From assembly GCF_001598055.1 (NCBI RefSeq), contig NZ_CP014844.1, positions 3,313,642-3,377,641 on the forward strand: a stretch of 64,000 nt of DNA, given 5' to 3'. Each line of letters starts with the position of its first letter. Within the stretch, counting starts at the first letter, position 1. The position numbers were made by a program, and so were the translations under genes. Of the stretch, positions 28,556 to 38,825 are shown piece by piece. The stretch is from Cupriavidus nantongensis. Its GTDB lineage: Bacteria; Pseudomonadota; Gammaproteobacteria; Burkholderiales; Burkholderiaceae. The notes under the pieces are model-generated. The model was not told where the DNA came from, ran no database searches, and saw nothing but the letters and a program-made list of their open reading frames with translations.

Positions 28556-31500
28556 TCAGAACAGCGAGCCTTGCTGCGGAACCTGCGGCGCCAGATGCTC
28601 GGCGGGAATCCATTCGCCCTCGGCGGTGGCCACGCCCGCCTCGATGCGCTTGCCCGGGAACATCGGCGCGATCGCCGCCGTGTAGCGGCCCAGCTGCGCG
28701 CGATAGGCGGCGTGCTCCTGCGGCAGCAGGCGCAGCTTGTAGTCGATGACGACGACGCGGTCGTCGAATTCGACCAGCCGGTCGATACGCAGCAGCCGGC
28801 CGCGCGCGTCGTACAGTTCGACCTCGTTGCGCGCGCTGCGCGCCTCGCCCGCGGCCAGCAGCGGCGCCAGCGCCGGCGCCTGCAGCATCGCCGCCACTGC
28901 AGCCAGCGCCTCTTCCACCTGTTGCCGCCAGGCCGACCGTGCCGCCGCGGTGTGCGCGCCGGTCAGCGGGAACCACCGCAATACCGTATCGATCGCGGGC
29001 ACGCCGGCAAAGGCGTCGGGATAGCGCGTCAGGCGTTCCAGCAGCGCGTGCACCAGTTCGCCATGGCGCGCCGCTGCGGCGTTGAAGACGATGCCGTCGG
29101 ACTCGTCTTCCCCCTCGGCATCGTCGTCGGCAAAGCCTGCCTGGCGCGGATCATCGACGGCATCGCGGTAGCGCAGCCGGAAGTCGGTGTAGCGCACCGG
29201 CTCGCTCAGTCGCGCGGGCAGCAGTGCTTGCGCCTCGGACGCATCGCCCTGGGCATCCGGGTAAGCCGGCACCATTTCGCCGACGCCCGCGGCCTGCAGC
29301 CGCACATACCAGCTGCCGGCGATCTCGGCATTGCCGTCGCCCGCACTGGCGCGGCTGGCGCGGCCCTTGACGCCGCTGACCAGCAGCCCCTGTTGCGCGC
29401 GCGTCATGGCCACGTACAGCAGGTTCCAGTTCTCGCGCTCGCCCAGCGCCGCCTCGGCTTCGAACAGCGGCGCGCGCGCCAGCCCGCGCTCGCTGCGCTT
29501 GCCGTATGCGGAGAAATGGCGCGGCACCGGCGACGACGGCGGCCAGTCGACCAGGATGCCGCCGCGGTCCGCGGCCGGCTCGCTGTGGTTGGCATCGAGC
29601 AGCACCACGAACGGCGCTTCCAGTCCCTTGGCGGCGTGCACGGTCAGGATATGGACCGCGTCGAGGCCGGCATAGGCCGGATCGTCTTCAGCCGGCTCGA
29701 GGTCTTCGGCGCCCTCGCCCATGCCGCCTTCGTCGGGGCTTTCGCCTTCGTCGCCGCGGCGGATTTCCTGCAGCTCGTCGATAAACTTCGGCAGGCTCGG
29801 ATAGCGCCCGCCGTCTAGGTCGAGCGACAGCTTCAGGAAGGCGTCGAGGTTGGCCAGCACCTGCTCGCGGATATCCGGCGGCGCGGCCTCGGCGTAGCGC
29901 CGCCGCACCTCGCCGCCGTGGAAGATCTGGTCGATCAGGTCATGCACCGGCTGGTGCGGCGCGATGCGCAGCCACTGCCGCAGCCGCGGCACGCCCTCGC
30001 GCAGCGCGTCGGAGACCTGCGCCGGCAATCCTTGAGCCTCGAGGCGCGCCCACCAGCCGCCCTCGCCTTCCATTTGCGCAAGGGCCAGCAAGTCGTCGTC
30101 GGTCGCGCCCACCAGCGGGCTCTTCAATACGTGCGCCAGGTCCAGGTCCGACTCGGGCGTCATCAGGAACGCCAGCAGCGCCGACAGGTCGAGCGCCTCG
30201 AGCGTGGCCAGCAGGCCGCCGCGGCGCGGGCTCAGGCATGGGATGCCGGCCTCGCGCAGCGCACGCTCATAGTCGGCCAGATGGGTCCTTCGGCGCACCA
30301 GCAGGTGCATGTCGCTCCAGCGCGCGGGCCGCTGGGTATTGCCTTCGTGCACCGGCACGGTCTCGCGCACCAGCCGCAGCCACGCCGCCACGCGTCGCCC
30401 CTCTTCCAGCCGCAGCGAATCGCCGGCCTGCCGCCGCGGCTGCAGGAGCGTGTCGCGATGCGCGGATGCGCCTTGCGCCGGTGCGTCGTCCGCATCGTCT
30501 GCCGCGCTTTCACCGGCGTCATCGGGCTCCACCAGCGGCAGCAGCCACACCGGCCCGCCGCAGCCACCCAGCGCCGTGGTCTGGGTCGAGTACAGCGGAT
30601 AGCGGCCCTCGGCGCGCGCGCTGTCGAACACGGCATTGACCCAGTCCAGCACTTCGGCGCGGTTGCGCCGGGTCCGGTTGGTGCGCAGCACGGTGGCGCC
30701 GAACGCGTCGCGCAGCATCTCGCCGGCGGCGCCGAAGAGCCTGGCATCGGCGCGGCGGAAACGGTAGATCGATTGCTTGGGATCGCCCACCAGGAACACC
30801 GTCGGGCGCTCGCCCAGCCCCGCGTAGCCGGCCAGCCAGCCCTGCAGGATGCGCCATTGCAGCGGGTTGGTGTCCTGGAATTCGTCGAGCAGCAGGTGGC
30901 GGTAGCGCGCATCGAGCCGCACCTGCAGGTAGGTCGCGGTCTCCTCGTCCGCCATCAGCCGCGCTGCCTGCCATTCGAGGTCGGCGAAGTCCATCGCGCG
31001 CTGCTCGTCCTTGTGCTGCTGGTAGCGCGTCAGCAGCGCATCGCCGATACGGAACAGGGCCTGGTTGACCGCCAGCACCGCGGCTTCGCAGCAGCGCGCG
31101 CTGATGTCGTCGAGCATCGCGCAGATCGCGGCATGCTCGTCCAGCAGCGCATCGACCATGCCTTCGCCGCCCGCGGCCCGGGCCAGCGCCGCGGTGCGCC
31201 GCAGCGAGCGCGGCCCGCCCGTGGCGGTGAAGAACGCGGCGCGCAGCTGCGCGAACACGCGTTCGGCGGGCTTGCCCGGCGTGGCGCCGGCCTCGCGCCA
31301 GGCGGCGATCGCCATCAGCGCCTCGGTGATGCGGCCGGCGTGGGCCTGCTCGCTCTTGCCGGCCGCGCCCAGGCGCGCCGCCAGCGCTTCGCAGGCATCG
31401 CGCCAGCCTTCGTCGGCCAGGGCCTGCAGCAACACGTCGCCCTGCGCGTCCTCGCCCAGGCAATCGGACAGCGCCTGCAGCGGATCGCCGCCCTCCTGCA

Positions 31501-32161
31501 TCGCCCACCATTCGCTGCGGGCATGGAACATCGCGTCGAGCAGCGCGCGCGCCTGGAAGTCGCCGACGGTATCGACCAGCGTTTCCCACGCGGCGCGCAG
31601 CTCGGCGTAAGGCGGCGTGGCCAGCGCGCGCCATACGGGGGCCCAGGCCTCGCGCTTCATGCGCAGCGCATCCTCGCGCAGCGCCGCGCCCGGCACGATG
31701 CCCGACGCCAGCGGCGCGCCGCGCAGCAGCGTGCCGAACCAGCCGTGGAAGGTGTCGATCGCCATGCGCCCCGGTGCCGCCAGCACCTGCGCATGCAGCC
31801 GGCGCGCGCGCGGCAGCGCCTCGCGCGCAGCTTCGGCCGACAGGCCGCGCTGCACCAGCGCGGCGATCACGTCGTCATCGCTGTCGCGCGACAGCTGCGC
31901 CAGCACCTCGAGCAGGCGGTCACGCATTTCTTCGGCGGCCTTGCGCGTGAAGGTGATCGCCAGGATCTCGTGCGGCGCCGCGCCGGCCAGCAGCAGGCGC
32001 ACCAGCCGCGCCACCAGCAGCCAGGTCTTGCCGCTGCCGGCGCAGGCTTCGACCACCACCGAACGCGCCGGATCGCAGGCCGCGCGCGTGAATTCGGCTT
32101 CGGAAACCGGCGCGCCGTCGCGCTGGTAAGGCTGGACCTCGTGCAGATCGTGAGGCGTCAT
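28556..32161 (-). CDS. addA: AddA/RecB-like UvrD-family helicase-nuclease
   Basis: A 1201-residue subunit of a double-strand-break resection enzyme. Helicase motifs in order: Walker A ACAGSGKTWLL (about 39-49), Ia AITFTRKAAEEM, II LLDEFQDTNPLQW, III FLVGDPKQSIYRFR, V ILTVHAAKGLEAPFV and VI LYVAMTRAQQGL. The C-terminal PD-(D/E)xK nuclease is seen in RIDRLVEFDDRVVVIDYKL. It unwinds and trims DNA ends before RecA loading. The ATG shares four bases with the stop of the AddB-like gene; the frame extends well upstream but only as a shadow. Confidence 0.92.
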   Translation of the reverse strand: MTPHDLHEVQPYQRDGAPVSEAEFTRAACDPARSVVVEACAGSGKTWLLVARLVRLLLAGAAPHEILAITFTRKAAEEMRDRLLEVLAQLSRDSDDDVIAALVQRGLSAEAAREALPRARRLHAQVLAAPGRMAIDTFHGWFGTLLRGAPLASGIVPGAALREDALRMKREAWAPVWRALATPPYAELRAAWETLVDTVGDFQARALLDAMFHARSEWWAMQEGGDPLQALSDCLGEDAQGDVLLQALADEGWRDACEALAARLGAAGKSEQAHAGRITEALMAIAAWREAGATPGKPAERVFAQLRAAFFTATGGPRSLRRTAALARAAGGEGMVDALLDEHAAICAMLDDISARCCEAAVLAVNQALFRIGDALLTRYQQHKDEQRAMDFADLEWQAARLMADEETATYLQVRLDARYRHLLLDEFQDTNPLQWRILQGWLAGYAGLGERPTVFLVGDPKQSIYRFRRADARLFGAAGEMLRDAFGATVLRTNRTRRNRAEVLDWVNAVFDSARAEGRYPLYSTQTTALGGCGGPVWLLPLVEPDDAGESAADDADDAPAQGASAHRDTLLQPRRQAGDSLRLEEGRRVAAWLRLVRETVPVHEGNTQRPARWSDMHLLVRRRTHLADYERALREAGIPCLSPRRGGLLATLEALDLSALLAFLMTPESDLDLAHVLKSPLVGATDDDLLALAQMEGEGGWWARLEAQGLPAQVSDALREGVPRLRQWLRIAPHQPVHDLIDQIFHGGEVRRRYAEAAPPDIREQVLANLDAFLKLSLDLDGGRYPSLPKFIDELQEIRRGDEGESPDEGGMGEGAEDLEPAEDDPAYAGLDAVHILTVHAAKGLEAPFVVLLDANHSEPAADRGGILVDWPPSSPVPRHFSAYGKRSERGLARAPLFEAEAALGERENWNLLYVAMTRAQQGLLVSGVKGRASRASAGDGNAEIAGSWYVRLQAAGVGEMVPAYPDAQGDASEAQALLPARLSEPVRYTDFRLRYRDAVDDPRQAGFADDDAEGEDESDGIVFNAAAARHGELVHALLERLTRYPDAFAGVPAIDTVLRWFPLTGAHTAAARSAWRQQVEEALAAVAAMLQAPALAPLLAAGEARSARNEVELYDARGRLLRIDRLVEFDDRVVVIDYKLRLLPQEHAAYRAQLGRYTAAIAPMFPGKRIEAGVATAEGEWIPAEHLAPQVPQQGSLF

Positions 32162-35031
32162 GATGTCAGCGCCGGCACGGCGGTGGAGTCCCAGAAGCCC
32201 TTGCGGCACAGGCCGCGGGCGGTGCAATAGACGCACGCCGAGGCATCGCCGAAGGCCGGCAGCCTGGCGCCCTGGCGCAGGCGCATCACGTCGTCGCGCA
32301 TCTGGCGTTCCAGCCAGGTGACGGCGGCCTCGAAATCCGGCAGGCCGACCTCGCGCTGCGCCGCCGGCGCGCCGTCGCGCGCCCCTTCTAGTGAAACCCA
32401 GCTGCCGGCCGCGGCATCGGCGCGCAGCAGGCCGTAGAACGGCAGCTGGCAGTCTTCCTCGACCTCGGCCAGCTTGCGCTTCAGGCGCGTGGCGCTCTGG
32501 GTCTTGTAGTCGAGCACGGCGTGCGCGCCGCCGGGCCCCTGGTCGAGCCGGTCGATGCGCCCGGTCAGGCGCAGCGGCTGGCCGTCCGGCATCGGCAGGT
32601 CGATGCCGGCGTCGAGCTCGCCGCCGCGCCAGAACCAGCCCTCGGCCTCGCGCGCGGACTGCCACGCGACATACGACGGCAATACCTCGCGCCAGCGCCG
32701 GTAGTAGGCAATGGCGTTGCCGTCCTCGGCCATCAGCGCGCCGAAGACCTCGTCGGAGATCTCGCCCAGGCGCGCCAGGCGCTGGTCTTCGGACAGCGTC
32801 TCGCCGCGCTCGCGCCGCGCCTGCACCTCATTGTGGTAGATCAGCAGCACACGGTGCAGGGTCTCGCCGATGTCGCGCTTCTCGAGCTCGTCGCTGACCA
32901 CTTCCAGTCCCGCCAGGCCCAACATGCGGCCGGCGAAGAACTGGTACGGGCAGCGCCGCAGCGCGTTGTACGCCTGCGCGCTCCAGCGCACCGGCACCAG
33001 CGCCGGCTCGGCCGCGGGGGCCGGCATGCCGCGCACATCGGCGAAGGTCTCGTGCGCCTGCGGCGCGGCGGCGCCTTCGATGCTGACCCCGGCGCGCGCG
33101 CAGCACGCCGCCAGCCGCTCGATCCAGCCCGACACGTGGTGCGGCTCGCCGCGGCTGCCGTAGCGCTGCCAGGTCAGCACCACGTCGTCGTTGTTCAGCA
33201 GTACCTCGGCGAGGTCGCGCGCCTGTTGCGCAAAGCGTGCCTCGCGGTCTTCCAGGTCCAGCTCGCGCCGCATCTGGTTGGAGAAGAACATCAGCTCGGC
33301 GGCGCTTGAAGGAAGCTGCGCGTCGTCGCAGCCGACGATCACCACGCCCTCGAAGCGGCGCATGCGCGCGCCGTTCAGCGGCAGGATGGTGATGCGCGCG
33401 GCCCCGCTGGCCGACGGCTCCTTGTAGGCAACCGATTCCAGCAGCGCCGACAGCATCGCGCGGAACTCGCCCTGCGACAGCGTGGCATGGCCGCCGGTCT
33501 CGTCGCGCGGCAGTTCCTGCAGCCGCGCCAGCGCATCGAGCAGCTGGCTGCCGGCGTCGTCCGCGGCCAGCGCGGCGCGCATGCCGAGGCCATCGAGCAT
33601 GCCGTCGAGCCGCTCCAGCCAGGTCGCCAGCGGATGCTGGGCGAAACCGCGCGGCCAGCGCGCGGCCTCGTCGGCAAGCACGGCGATCAGCGCATGGGCC
33701 GCGCGGCGCGGCGCCTGGTCGGCATCCTCGTCGTCCTCGGTGGCCTGCTGCGTGTTGGCCGGCGCGTGCGCGAACAGCTGGCGCAGCCGTGCCCAGCCGC
33801 CGGTAATGCCCTCGCGCCGCACCTGGCGCTCGAGCAGCGCGATGGCCGCGCCGCGCGCGGCCATATCGGGCAGGCAGAACGGGCTCTTGAGCAAGTCCAG
33901 CAGCGCCGCGGTATCGCCATCGCGCACCAGCAGGTCGAACCAGCGCATCAGCGCGGCGGCGGCGCGCGTGGTCGACAGCTTCCAGCCGGTCTCGTCGCGC
34001 ACCGGCGCGCCGGCGCGCGCCAGCAGCGCGCGTGCGCGGCGTGCCACCACGCGGTCGTGCGCGACCAGTGCCACCTGGCGGCGGCCCGCATTGAGCCATT
34101 CCACCAGTTGTGCGGCCGCGGCGGCAGCTTCATCCTCGAAGCGGGCACAGCCGATGACACGCACCGACGGGCGCTGCGGCGGCAGCGCGGGCATCGCCGG
34201 CGAGGTCGCATGGAGCGCGGCCTCATCGTCGCCGGCGATCCTGGCTTCCGGCCACAATGCCAGCAGCGCGTGGTACCAGCCGGCCTCGCCCTGATCCTGC
34301 CCGCTCCAGTCATAGCCCACCTGCAGCACCGGCACCAGCTCGGCGGCATCGCGCAGGAACGCGGCCTCGAGCGGCGTGGGCGGGGTCGGCGCAATCCAGA
34401 CCACCGGGCCGCGCAGCTGCTGCGACAGTTCGCGCAGCGCGCGGCGCTTCGCCGGCAGCGGATCGTCGGGCCCGGACAGCGCCTGCCAGAACGCCAGCAC
34501 GATGCGGGCTTCCTCGCCCAGGAACCGCTCCGACAGATGCGCATAGGTCCGCGCCAGCGCGCCCTGCAGCAGGCCCGAGCGATCGTCGCCGTCGACCTCG
34601 TCGTCATCGCGGATGGCGGCGTCTTCGAGCCAGCGCGCGCTGAGCTCGTCGCAGATCGCCAGCAGTGTCTGCGACAGGCCCCATGCCGCGGTTTCGTTCT
34701 GCGCGCCGAAGGCCCGGCGCAGCCAGTCCTGCCCGCGCACCGCCTGCTGCACCGCGAGCAGGCGCGCGGCCGGGCTGCGCACCGGCGCGCCCTCGGGCGG
34801 CAGGTCGAGCAGCCAGTGGCCCAGCGTCAGCACGCGCGGCAACAGCCGCGGCCGGCCGGACGCACGTGCCGCGGCGTCGAGCGCCTGGCGCACGCCCGGA
34901 ATCTGCGCGGCGGTCGGCACCACCACGTGCGCGTCCGCCTCGGGCGCGCCGCAGCGGTCGAGGAAATACCAGGCAGCGGTGGCTGCCTGCTCGAGAAAAT
35001 CAGGACCGGGGCGAAAGCTCAGCGACGTCAT
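32158..35031 (-). CDS. addB: AddB-like PD-(D/E)xK nuclease with iron-sulfur cysteines
   Basis: A 957-residue partner of the AddA-like protein. The N-terminal part is a degenerate helicase fold lacking a canonical Walker A; the C-terminal nuclease carries RIDRLDQG and AVLDYKTQS. Four cysteines set for an iron-sulfur cluster are visible: one in RCPYQFFAGRML near 690 and three in CVYCTARGLC (933, 936, 942). This is the arrangement of AddB nuclease domains. It is the first gene of the pair; no RecD or RecC homologue lies nearby. Confidence 0.9.
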   Translation of the reverse strand: MTSLSFRPGPDFLEQAATAAWYFLDRCGAPEADAHVVVPTAAQIPGVRQALDAAARASGRPRLLPRVLTLGHWLLDLPPEGAPVRSPAARLLAVQQAVRGQDWLRRAFGAQNETAAWGLSQTLLAICDELSARWLEDAAIRDDDEVDGDDRSGLLQGALARTYAHLSERFLGEEARIVLAFWQALSGPDDPLPAKRRALRELSQQLRGPVVWIAPTPPTPLEAAFLRDAAELVPVLQVGYDWSGQDQGEAGWYHALLALWPEARIAGDDEAALHATSPAMPALPPQRPSVRVIGCARFEDEAAAAAAQLVEWLNAGRRQVALVAHDRVVARRARALLARAGAPVRDETGWKLSTTRAAAALMRWFDLLVRDGDTAALLDLLKSPFCLPDMAARGAAIALLERQVRREGITGGWARLRQLFAHAPANTQQATEDDEDADQAPRRAAHALIAVLADEAARWPRGFAQHPLATWLERLDGMLDGLGMRAALAADDAGSQLLDALARLQELPRDETGGHATLSQGEFRAMLSALLESVAYKEPSASGAARITILPLNGARMRRFEGVVIVGCDDAQLPSSAAELMFFSNQMRRELDLEDREARFAQQARDLAEVLLNNDDVVLTWQRYGSRGEPHHVSGWIERLAACCARAGVSIEGAAAPQAHETFADVRGMPAPAAEPALVPVRWSAQAYNALRRCPYQFFAGRMLGLAGLEVVSDELEKRDIGETLHRVLLIYHNEVQARRERGETLSEDQRLARLGEISDEVFGALMAEDGNAIAYYRRWREVLPSYVAWQSAREAEGWFWRGGELDAGIDLPMPDGQPLRLTGRIDRLDQGPGGAHAVLDYKTQSATRLKRKLAEVEEDCQLPFYGLLRADAAAGSWVSLEGARDGAPAAQREVGLPDFEAAVTWLERQMRDDVMRLRQGARLPAFGDASACVYCTARGLCRKGFWDSTAVPALTS

Positions 35032-35179
35032 GGGCCGTCATTGGGGCGTTGGCCGCAAGGATGCGGAAACGGCGTCGGGTTGGAACGAATCAGGCAGCAA
35101 GGAATGGCAAAAATAACGCACCGCCGGCCGGCACGTCCGGCGGCGCAGGCACCGCGGTACCGGGACAGGCCGCGCCGCT

Positions 35180-35452
35180 TCAGTCAGGTCCGCCTTCCAG
35201 GCGGGCGCGGATCTCGCGCGCGGTTTCGAGCAGCCCTTCGTAGCCCGAGCGCGCATGCTCGGGCAGGTCGGGGTCGCCCACCAGCGTGCCGAGCGTTTCG
35301 ATGATGCTGTAGACCAGCCCGCGCGCGGCGCCGCTGGCGATGCTGTTGGTCTCCACGGCGCTGCTGAGATGGTCCAGCGCATCGCTCAGGTGGTCGACGT
35401 CCGGCGCCTGGCCGGACTCGGGCTGCGAAGGCTTGCGGGGATCGGTGTTCAT
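35180..35452 (-). CDS. Conserved small hypothetical protein
   Basis: A 90-residue acidic, soluble protein with no signal or membrane segment; mostly predicted helical (VDHLSDALDHLSSAVETNSI, YSIIETLGTLVGD, YEGLLETAREIRARLE). I do not recognise the family. Codon use is like that of the surrounding genes and the frame has no competing ORF of better quality, which argues it is real. It lies upstream of addB on the same strand, 148 bases away, and could be cotranscribed. Confidence 0.6.
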   Translation of the reverse strand: MNTDPRKPSQPESGQAPDVDHLSDALDHLSSAVETNSIASGAARGLVYSIIETLGTLVGDPDLPEHARSGYEGLLETAREIRARLEGGPD

Positions 35453-35931
35453 GTCGGTGACCTGGTCAGGGGGCGCGGATACATGGATGGTGCGCCGCGG
35501 GTCGCCCGGCGGGCGGCGTGCGGACCGCTTCTATTCTACGCGCACGCCGCACGCATCCGGCACCCCGGCGCGCGCAAGTGCGTTGCATGGCACCCATCAT
35601 TGCCCGGGCGCGGCGATTGGTCAAATCTCTCGCCGCCATTGAAAATAAGCATTTCAATGAATTAAACCTTTGCACCAGAATGACGGCATTGTTTGCGGTC
35701 CCCGCAATGCCATTTATGCCTTGCTGCCGCAGCGTTGCCGGAGGTGCCGTCGGCCGGTCTTGAAAATCGGCAAACTGGTAACATATCGGCAGCACCGGGC
35801 GCGGTAGCGGCCTCCACCGCCTGCTTCAGGCGTAAAGAGGCGGCCCGACGGGTCCGCGCAATCTCGTGTAAGGTAACGGTTCGGCCGTCCCGCCTTCAAC
35901 ATAAACAGAGCGAAACCAGAGGTTTTCCGCC
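35453..35931. other. Divergent intergenic region before trxA
   Basis: 479 bases with no convincing gene. Features noticed: an inverted repeat CATTGAAA/TTTCAATG at 35637-35659 in an AT-rich patch, and an extended -10 candidate TGGTAACAT at 35776-35784 with TTGAAA at 35760-35765 too close for a normal -35. These would serve trxA, about 150 bases downstream. Confidence 0.45.
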
Positions 35932-36258
35932 ATGAGCGAACAAATCAAGTATGTGAGCGACGCCTCGTTCGACGCTGACGTCCTCCAGTCCGACAAGCCC
36001 GTCCTGCTCGATTTCTGGGCGGAATGGTGCGGCCCCTGCAAGATGATCGCGCCGATCCTGGACGAAGTCGCCAAGGACTACGGCGACAAGCTGCAGGTCG
36101 CCAAGATCAATGTCGATGAAAACCAGCAGGTGCCGGCCAAGTTCGGCATCCGCGGCATCCCGACGCTGATCCTGTTCAAGAACGGCGCGGTCGCGGCCCA
36201 GAAGGTCGGCGCGCTGTCCAAGTCGCAACTGACTGCCTTCCTCGACGGCAACCTGTAA
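35932..36258 (+). CDS. trxA: Thioredoxin 1
   Basis: A 108-residue cytoplasmic disulfide reductase with the active site WCGPC (Cys33 and Cys36), the cis-Pro loop GIRGIPT and the usual [16 protein letters not shown] helix. It supplies electrons to ribonucleotide reductase, methionine sulfoxide reductase and others. It is followed by its own terminator and then rho, a pairing found in many proteobacteria. Confidence 0.98.
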   Translation: MSEQIKYVSDASFDADVLQSDKPVLLDFWAEWCGPCKMIAPILDEVAKDYGDKLQVAKINVDENQQVPAKFGIRGIPTLILFKNGAVAAQKVGALSKSQLTAFLDGNL

Positions 36259-36266
36259 GCTGCGCG

Positions 36267-36293
36267 CCGGGACCCGACCCGCGGTCCCGGTTT
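36267..36293 (+). terminator. Probable terminator of trxA
   Basis: An 8-bp stem CCGGGACC/GGTCCCGG with an 8-base loop (36267-36290) is followed by TTT. The T-tract is short, so read-through into rho is possible. Confidence 0.55.
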
Positions 36294-36438
36294 CGTCACG
36301 ATCCGACGTGCGTGCGCCACACCCTGGCGCGCCGGTCGGATTGTGCTAAGATGCCATCAACAACTCCCCGAGCGTTCGCTCATTTTCTCCCCCTTCCTTT
36401 ACGTCTCGCCCGTCCGGGCCCATCTGTACCCCTCGTCT

Positions 36439-37701
36439 ATGCACCTGACAGAACTCAAATCGCTTCACGTGTCTGCGCTTCTCGAAATGGCGGCTACGCT
36501 CGAGATCGACAACGCACAGCGGATGCGCAAACAAGAACTGATGTTTGCGATCCTGAAGAAGCGCGCCAAGATGGGCGAAACCATCTACGGAGACGGCACC
36601 CTGGAAGTTCTGCCCGACGGCTTCGGTTTCCTGCGCTCGCCCGAGACCTCGTACCTGGCCAGCACCGACGACATCTACATCAGCCCGTCGCAGATCCGCC
36701 GCTTCAACCTGCACACCGGCGATTCGATCGAGGGCGAGGTGCGCACGCCCAAGGACGGCGAACGCTATTTCGCGCTGGTGAAGGTGGACAAGGTCAACGG
36801 GCAGGCGCCCGAAGCGGTCAAGAACCGCATCATGTTCGAGAACCTGACGCCGCTGCATCCGAACCGGCCGCTCACGCTCGAACGCGACATCAAGGCGGAA
36901 GAAAACATCACCGGCCGCATCATCGACATGATCGCGCCGATCGGCCGCGGCCAGCGCGCGCTGCTGGTGGCGTCGCCCAAGTCGGGCAAGACCGTGATGC
37001 TGCAACACATTGCACACGCGATCGCCAACAATCATCCCGAAGCCGACCTGTTCGTGCTGCTGATCGACGAGCGTCCGGAAGAAGTGACCGAGATGCAGCG
37101 CTCGGTGCGCGGCGAAGTGGTGGCCTCCACCTTCGACGAACCCGCCATCCGCCACGTGCAGGTCGCCGAAATGGTGATCGAGAAAGCCAAGCGCCTGGTC
37201 GAGCTGAAGCGCGACGTGGTGATCCTGCTGGACTCGATCACCCGCCTGGCGCGTGCCTACAACACGGTGGTGCCGGCGTCGGGCAAGGTGCTGACCGGCG
37301 GTGTCGACGCCAACGCGCTGCAGCGCCCCAAGCGCTTCTTCGGCGCCGCGCGCAACCTGGAGGAAGGCGGTTCGCTGACCATCATCGCCACCGCGCTGAT
37401 CGAGACCGGCAGCCGCATGGACGACGTGATCTACGAAGAGTTCAAGGGCACCGGCAACATGGAAGTGCACCTGGAACGCCGCCTGGCCGAAAAGCGCGTC
37501 TATCCGTCGATCAACCTGAACAAGTCCGGCACGCGCCGCGAAGAGCTGCTGATCAAGCCGGACATCCTGCAGAAGATCTGGGTGCTGCGCAAGTTCATCT
37601 CGGACATGGACGAAGTGCAGGCGATGGAATTCATCATGGACAAGATGAAGGCCACGAAGAACAACGCAGAGTTTTTCGATATGATGCGCCGAGGCGGCTG
37701 A
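36439..37701 (+). CDS. rho: Transcription termination factor Rho
   Basis: A hexameric RNA-dependent ATPase/helicase of 420 residues. The N-terminal domain starts [17 protein letters not shown]; the RNA-binding cold-shock fold has GFGFLRS (RNP1); the motor has Walker [15 protein letters not shown], Walker [16 protein letters not shown], the Q-loop [21 protein letters not shown] and the R-loop. The start at 36439 matches E. coli Rho; the frame is open 32 codons upstream without homology. The long leader (about 180 bases after trxA) is consistent with Rho's usual self-regulation by attenuation, though I cannot prove a site. Confidence 0.97.
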   Translation: MHLTELKSLHVSALLEMAATLEIDNAQRMRKQELMFAILKKRAKMGETIYGDGTLEVLPDGFGFLRSPETSYLASTDDIYISPSQIRRFNLHTGDSIEGEVRTPKDGERYFALVKVDKVNGQAPEAVKNRIMFENLTPLHPNRPLTLERDIKAEENITGRIIDMIAPIGRGQRALLVASPKSGKTVMLQHIAHAIANNHPEADLFVLLIDERPEEVTEMQRSVRGEVVASTFDEPAIRHVQVAEMVIEKAKRLVELKRDVVILLDSITRLARAYNTVVPASGKVLTGGVDANALQRPKRFFGAARNLEEGGSLTIIATALIETGSRMDDVIYEEFKGTGNMEVHLERRLAEKRVYPSINLNKSGTRREELLIKPDILQKIWVLRKFISDMDEVQAMEFIMDKMKATKNNAEFFDMMRRGG

Positions 37702-37732
37702 GCCTCGCTGCGGCGGTGCCGCAACGCAGACA

Positions 37733-37764
37733 GGAAGGCGTGCCGCGGCACGCCTTTTTTGTTT
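37733..37764 (+). terminator. Intrinsic terminator of rho
   Basis: A perfect palindrome AGGCGTGCCGCGGCACGCCT (37736-37755) is followed by TTTTTTGTTTTT. It lies 30 bases after the rho stop and just before mtfA. Confidence 0.85.
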
Positions 37765-37776
37765 TTCGACGATGTC

Positions 37777-38628
37777 ATGCTGGGCAAACTGACCACATTC
37801 CTGCGCTCGCGCTCGCGCGCCCGCAAGCTCGAGCACTACGCCATCCCCGACGCGCTCTGGTCGCGCACCGTGGCCACGCTGCCGTTCGTGCAGCGCTACG
37901 GCAGCGCCGACCTGGCGGCGCTGCGCGAGCTGGCCACGCTGTTCATCGCCGAGAAGGAATATTCCACCGCGCACGACCTGCCGCTGGACGACGACATGGT
38001 GGTCAGCGTCGCGGTGCAGGCCTGCGTGCCGATCCTGAAGCTGGGGTTGCCGTGGTATCGCGGCTGGCATGGCATCGTGCTCTACCCGGGCGAGTTCATC
38101 ATCCGGCGAACCGTGCAGGATGAGATCGGCCTGGTCCACGGCGTGGTCGAGGAAGCCAGCGGCGAAGCGTGGGAGCACGGACCGGTGATCCTGTCCTGGC
38201 CCGACGTGCACAGCCCCGGGGCGGGGATCGACAGCGACCACGAACTGCCGGCGGACACCTACAACGTGGTCATCCACGAATTCGCCCACAAGCTCGACAT
38301 GCTTGACGGCGAGCCCGACGGCGTGCCGGCGTTCTCGCGCGTGCTGCATCCCGAGGTCGACGCCGAGGCCTGGGCCGAGACCTTCCTGACCGAGTACGAC
38401 CGCTTCGCCGAAGCCTGGGATGCGCGCGACGAAGCCGACTGGGAGCACCCGGAGCGCTTGCCGGCGGCGCTGCGCATCATCGATCCGTACGGTAGCGAGG
38501 CCCCCAGCGAGTTCTTTGCGGTGACTTCGGAGGCATTTTTTGTCGAGCCGGTCGGGCTGGCACGGCATTGGCCGGCCGTTTACCAGTCCTTGGCGATGTT
38601 CTATCGGCAGGACCCCGCCGCAATGTGA
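37777..38628 (+). CDS. mtfA: MtfA-type zinc metallopeptidase (M90 family)
   Basis: A 283-residue cytosolic protein with the zinc-binding HEFAH motif in NVVIHEFAHKLDMLDG (near residue 165), followed downstream by the third ligand region FFAVTSEAFF. E. coli MtfA binds the repressor Mlc and so relieves glucose PTS gene repression, and has peptidase activity; the Mlc link is not established here. The ATG at 37777 is taken as start; the frame extends six codons further to a TTG that overlaps the rho terminator. Confidence 0.88.
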   Translation: MLGKLTTFLRSRSRARKLEHYAIPDALWSRTVATLPFVQRYGSADLAALRELATLFIAEKEYSTAHDLPLDDDMVVSVAVQACVPILKLGLPWYRGWHGIVLYPGEFIIRRTVQDEIGLVHGVVEEASGEAWEHGPVILSWPDVHSPGAGIDSDHELPADTYNVVIHEFAHKLDMLDGEPDGVPAFSRVLHPEVDAEAWAETFLTEYDRFAEAWDARDEADWEHPERLPAALRIIDPYGSEAPSEFFAVTSEAFFVEPVGLARHWPAVYQSLAMFYRQDPAAM

Positions 38629-38825
38629 AATACGCGTCGCTTTTTGGCCGCAACACTTTGTTGGACCGGTGCCCTTACGCCCTTCCCCAAGTATTTGTTT
38701 TTCTGCCATAATCCCGGTTTGCCCGTAATCGGCAAGTGGTTCGTTCGTGGCCGCGCCATGCCTTCTCCGCTGACGGAGAACCGCGGATTGCAACGGACTG
38801 GCTACCCAACCAGAAAGGACTCATC

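Noticed and set aside
28556..32665. 1369-codon version of the AddA-like frame
   Set aside because: The first 168 codons overlap addB out of frame and have no homology; the coupled ATG at 32161 is the start.
36346..38793. 815-codon open frame on the minus strand opposite rho and mtfA
   Set aside because: Shadow of GC-rich codon bias. The plus strand carries unmistakable Rho and MtfA motifs; the opposite frame is His/Arg/Gln-rich with no family pattern.
38629..38825. Zur operator upstream of the zinc-free L31 gene
   Set aside because: Expected from known zinc regulation of such paralogues, but no AT-rich dyad of the Zur type is present.
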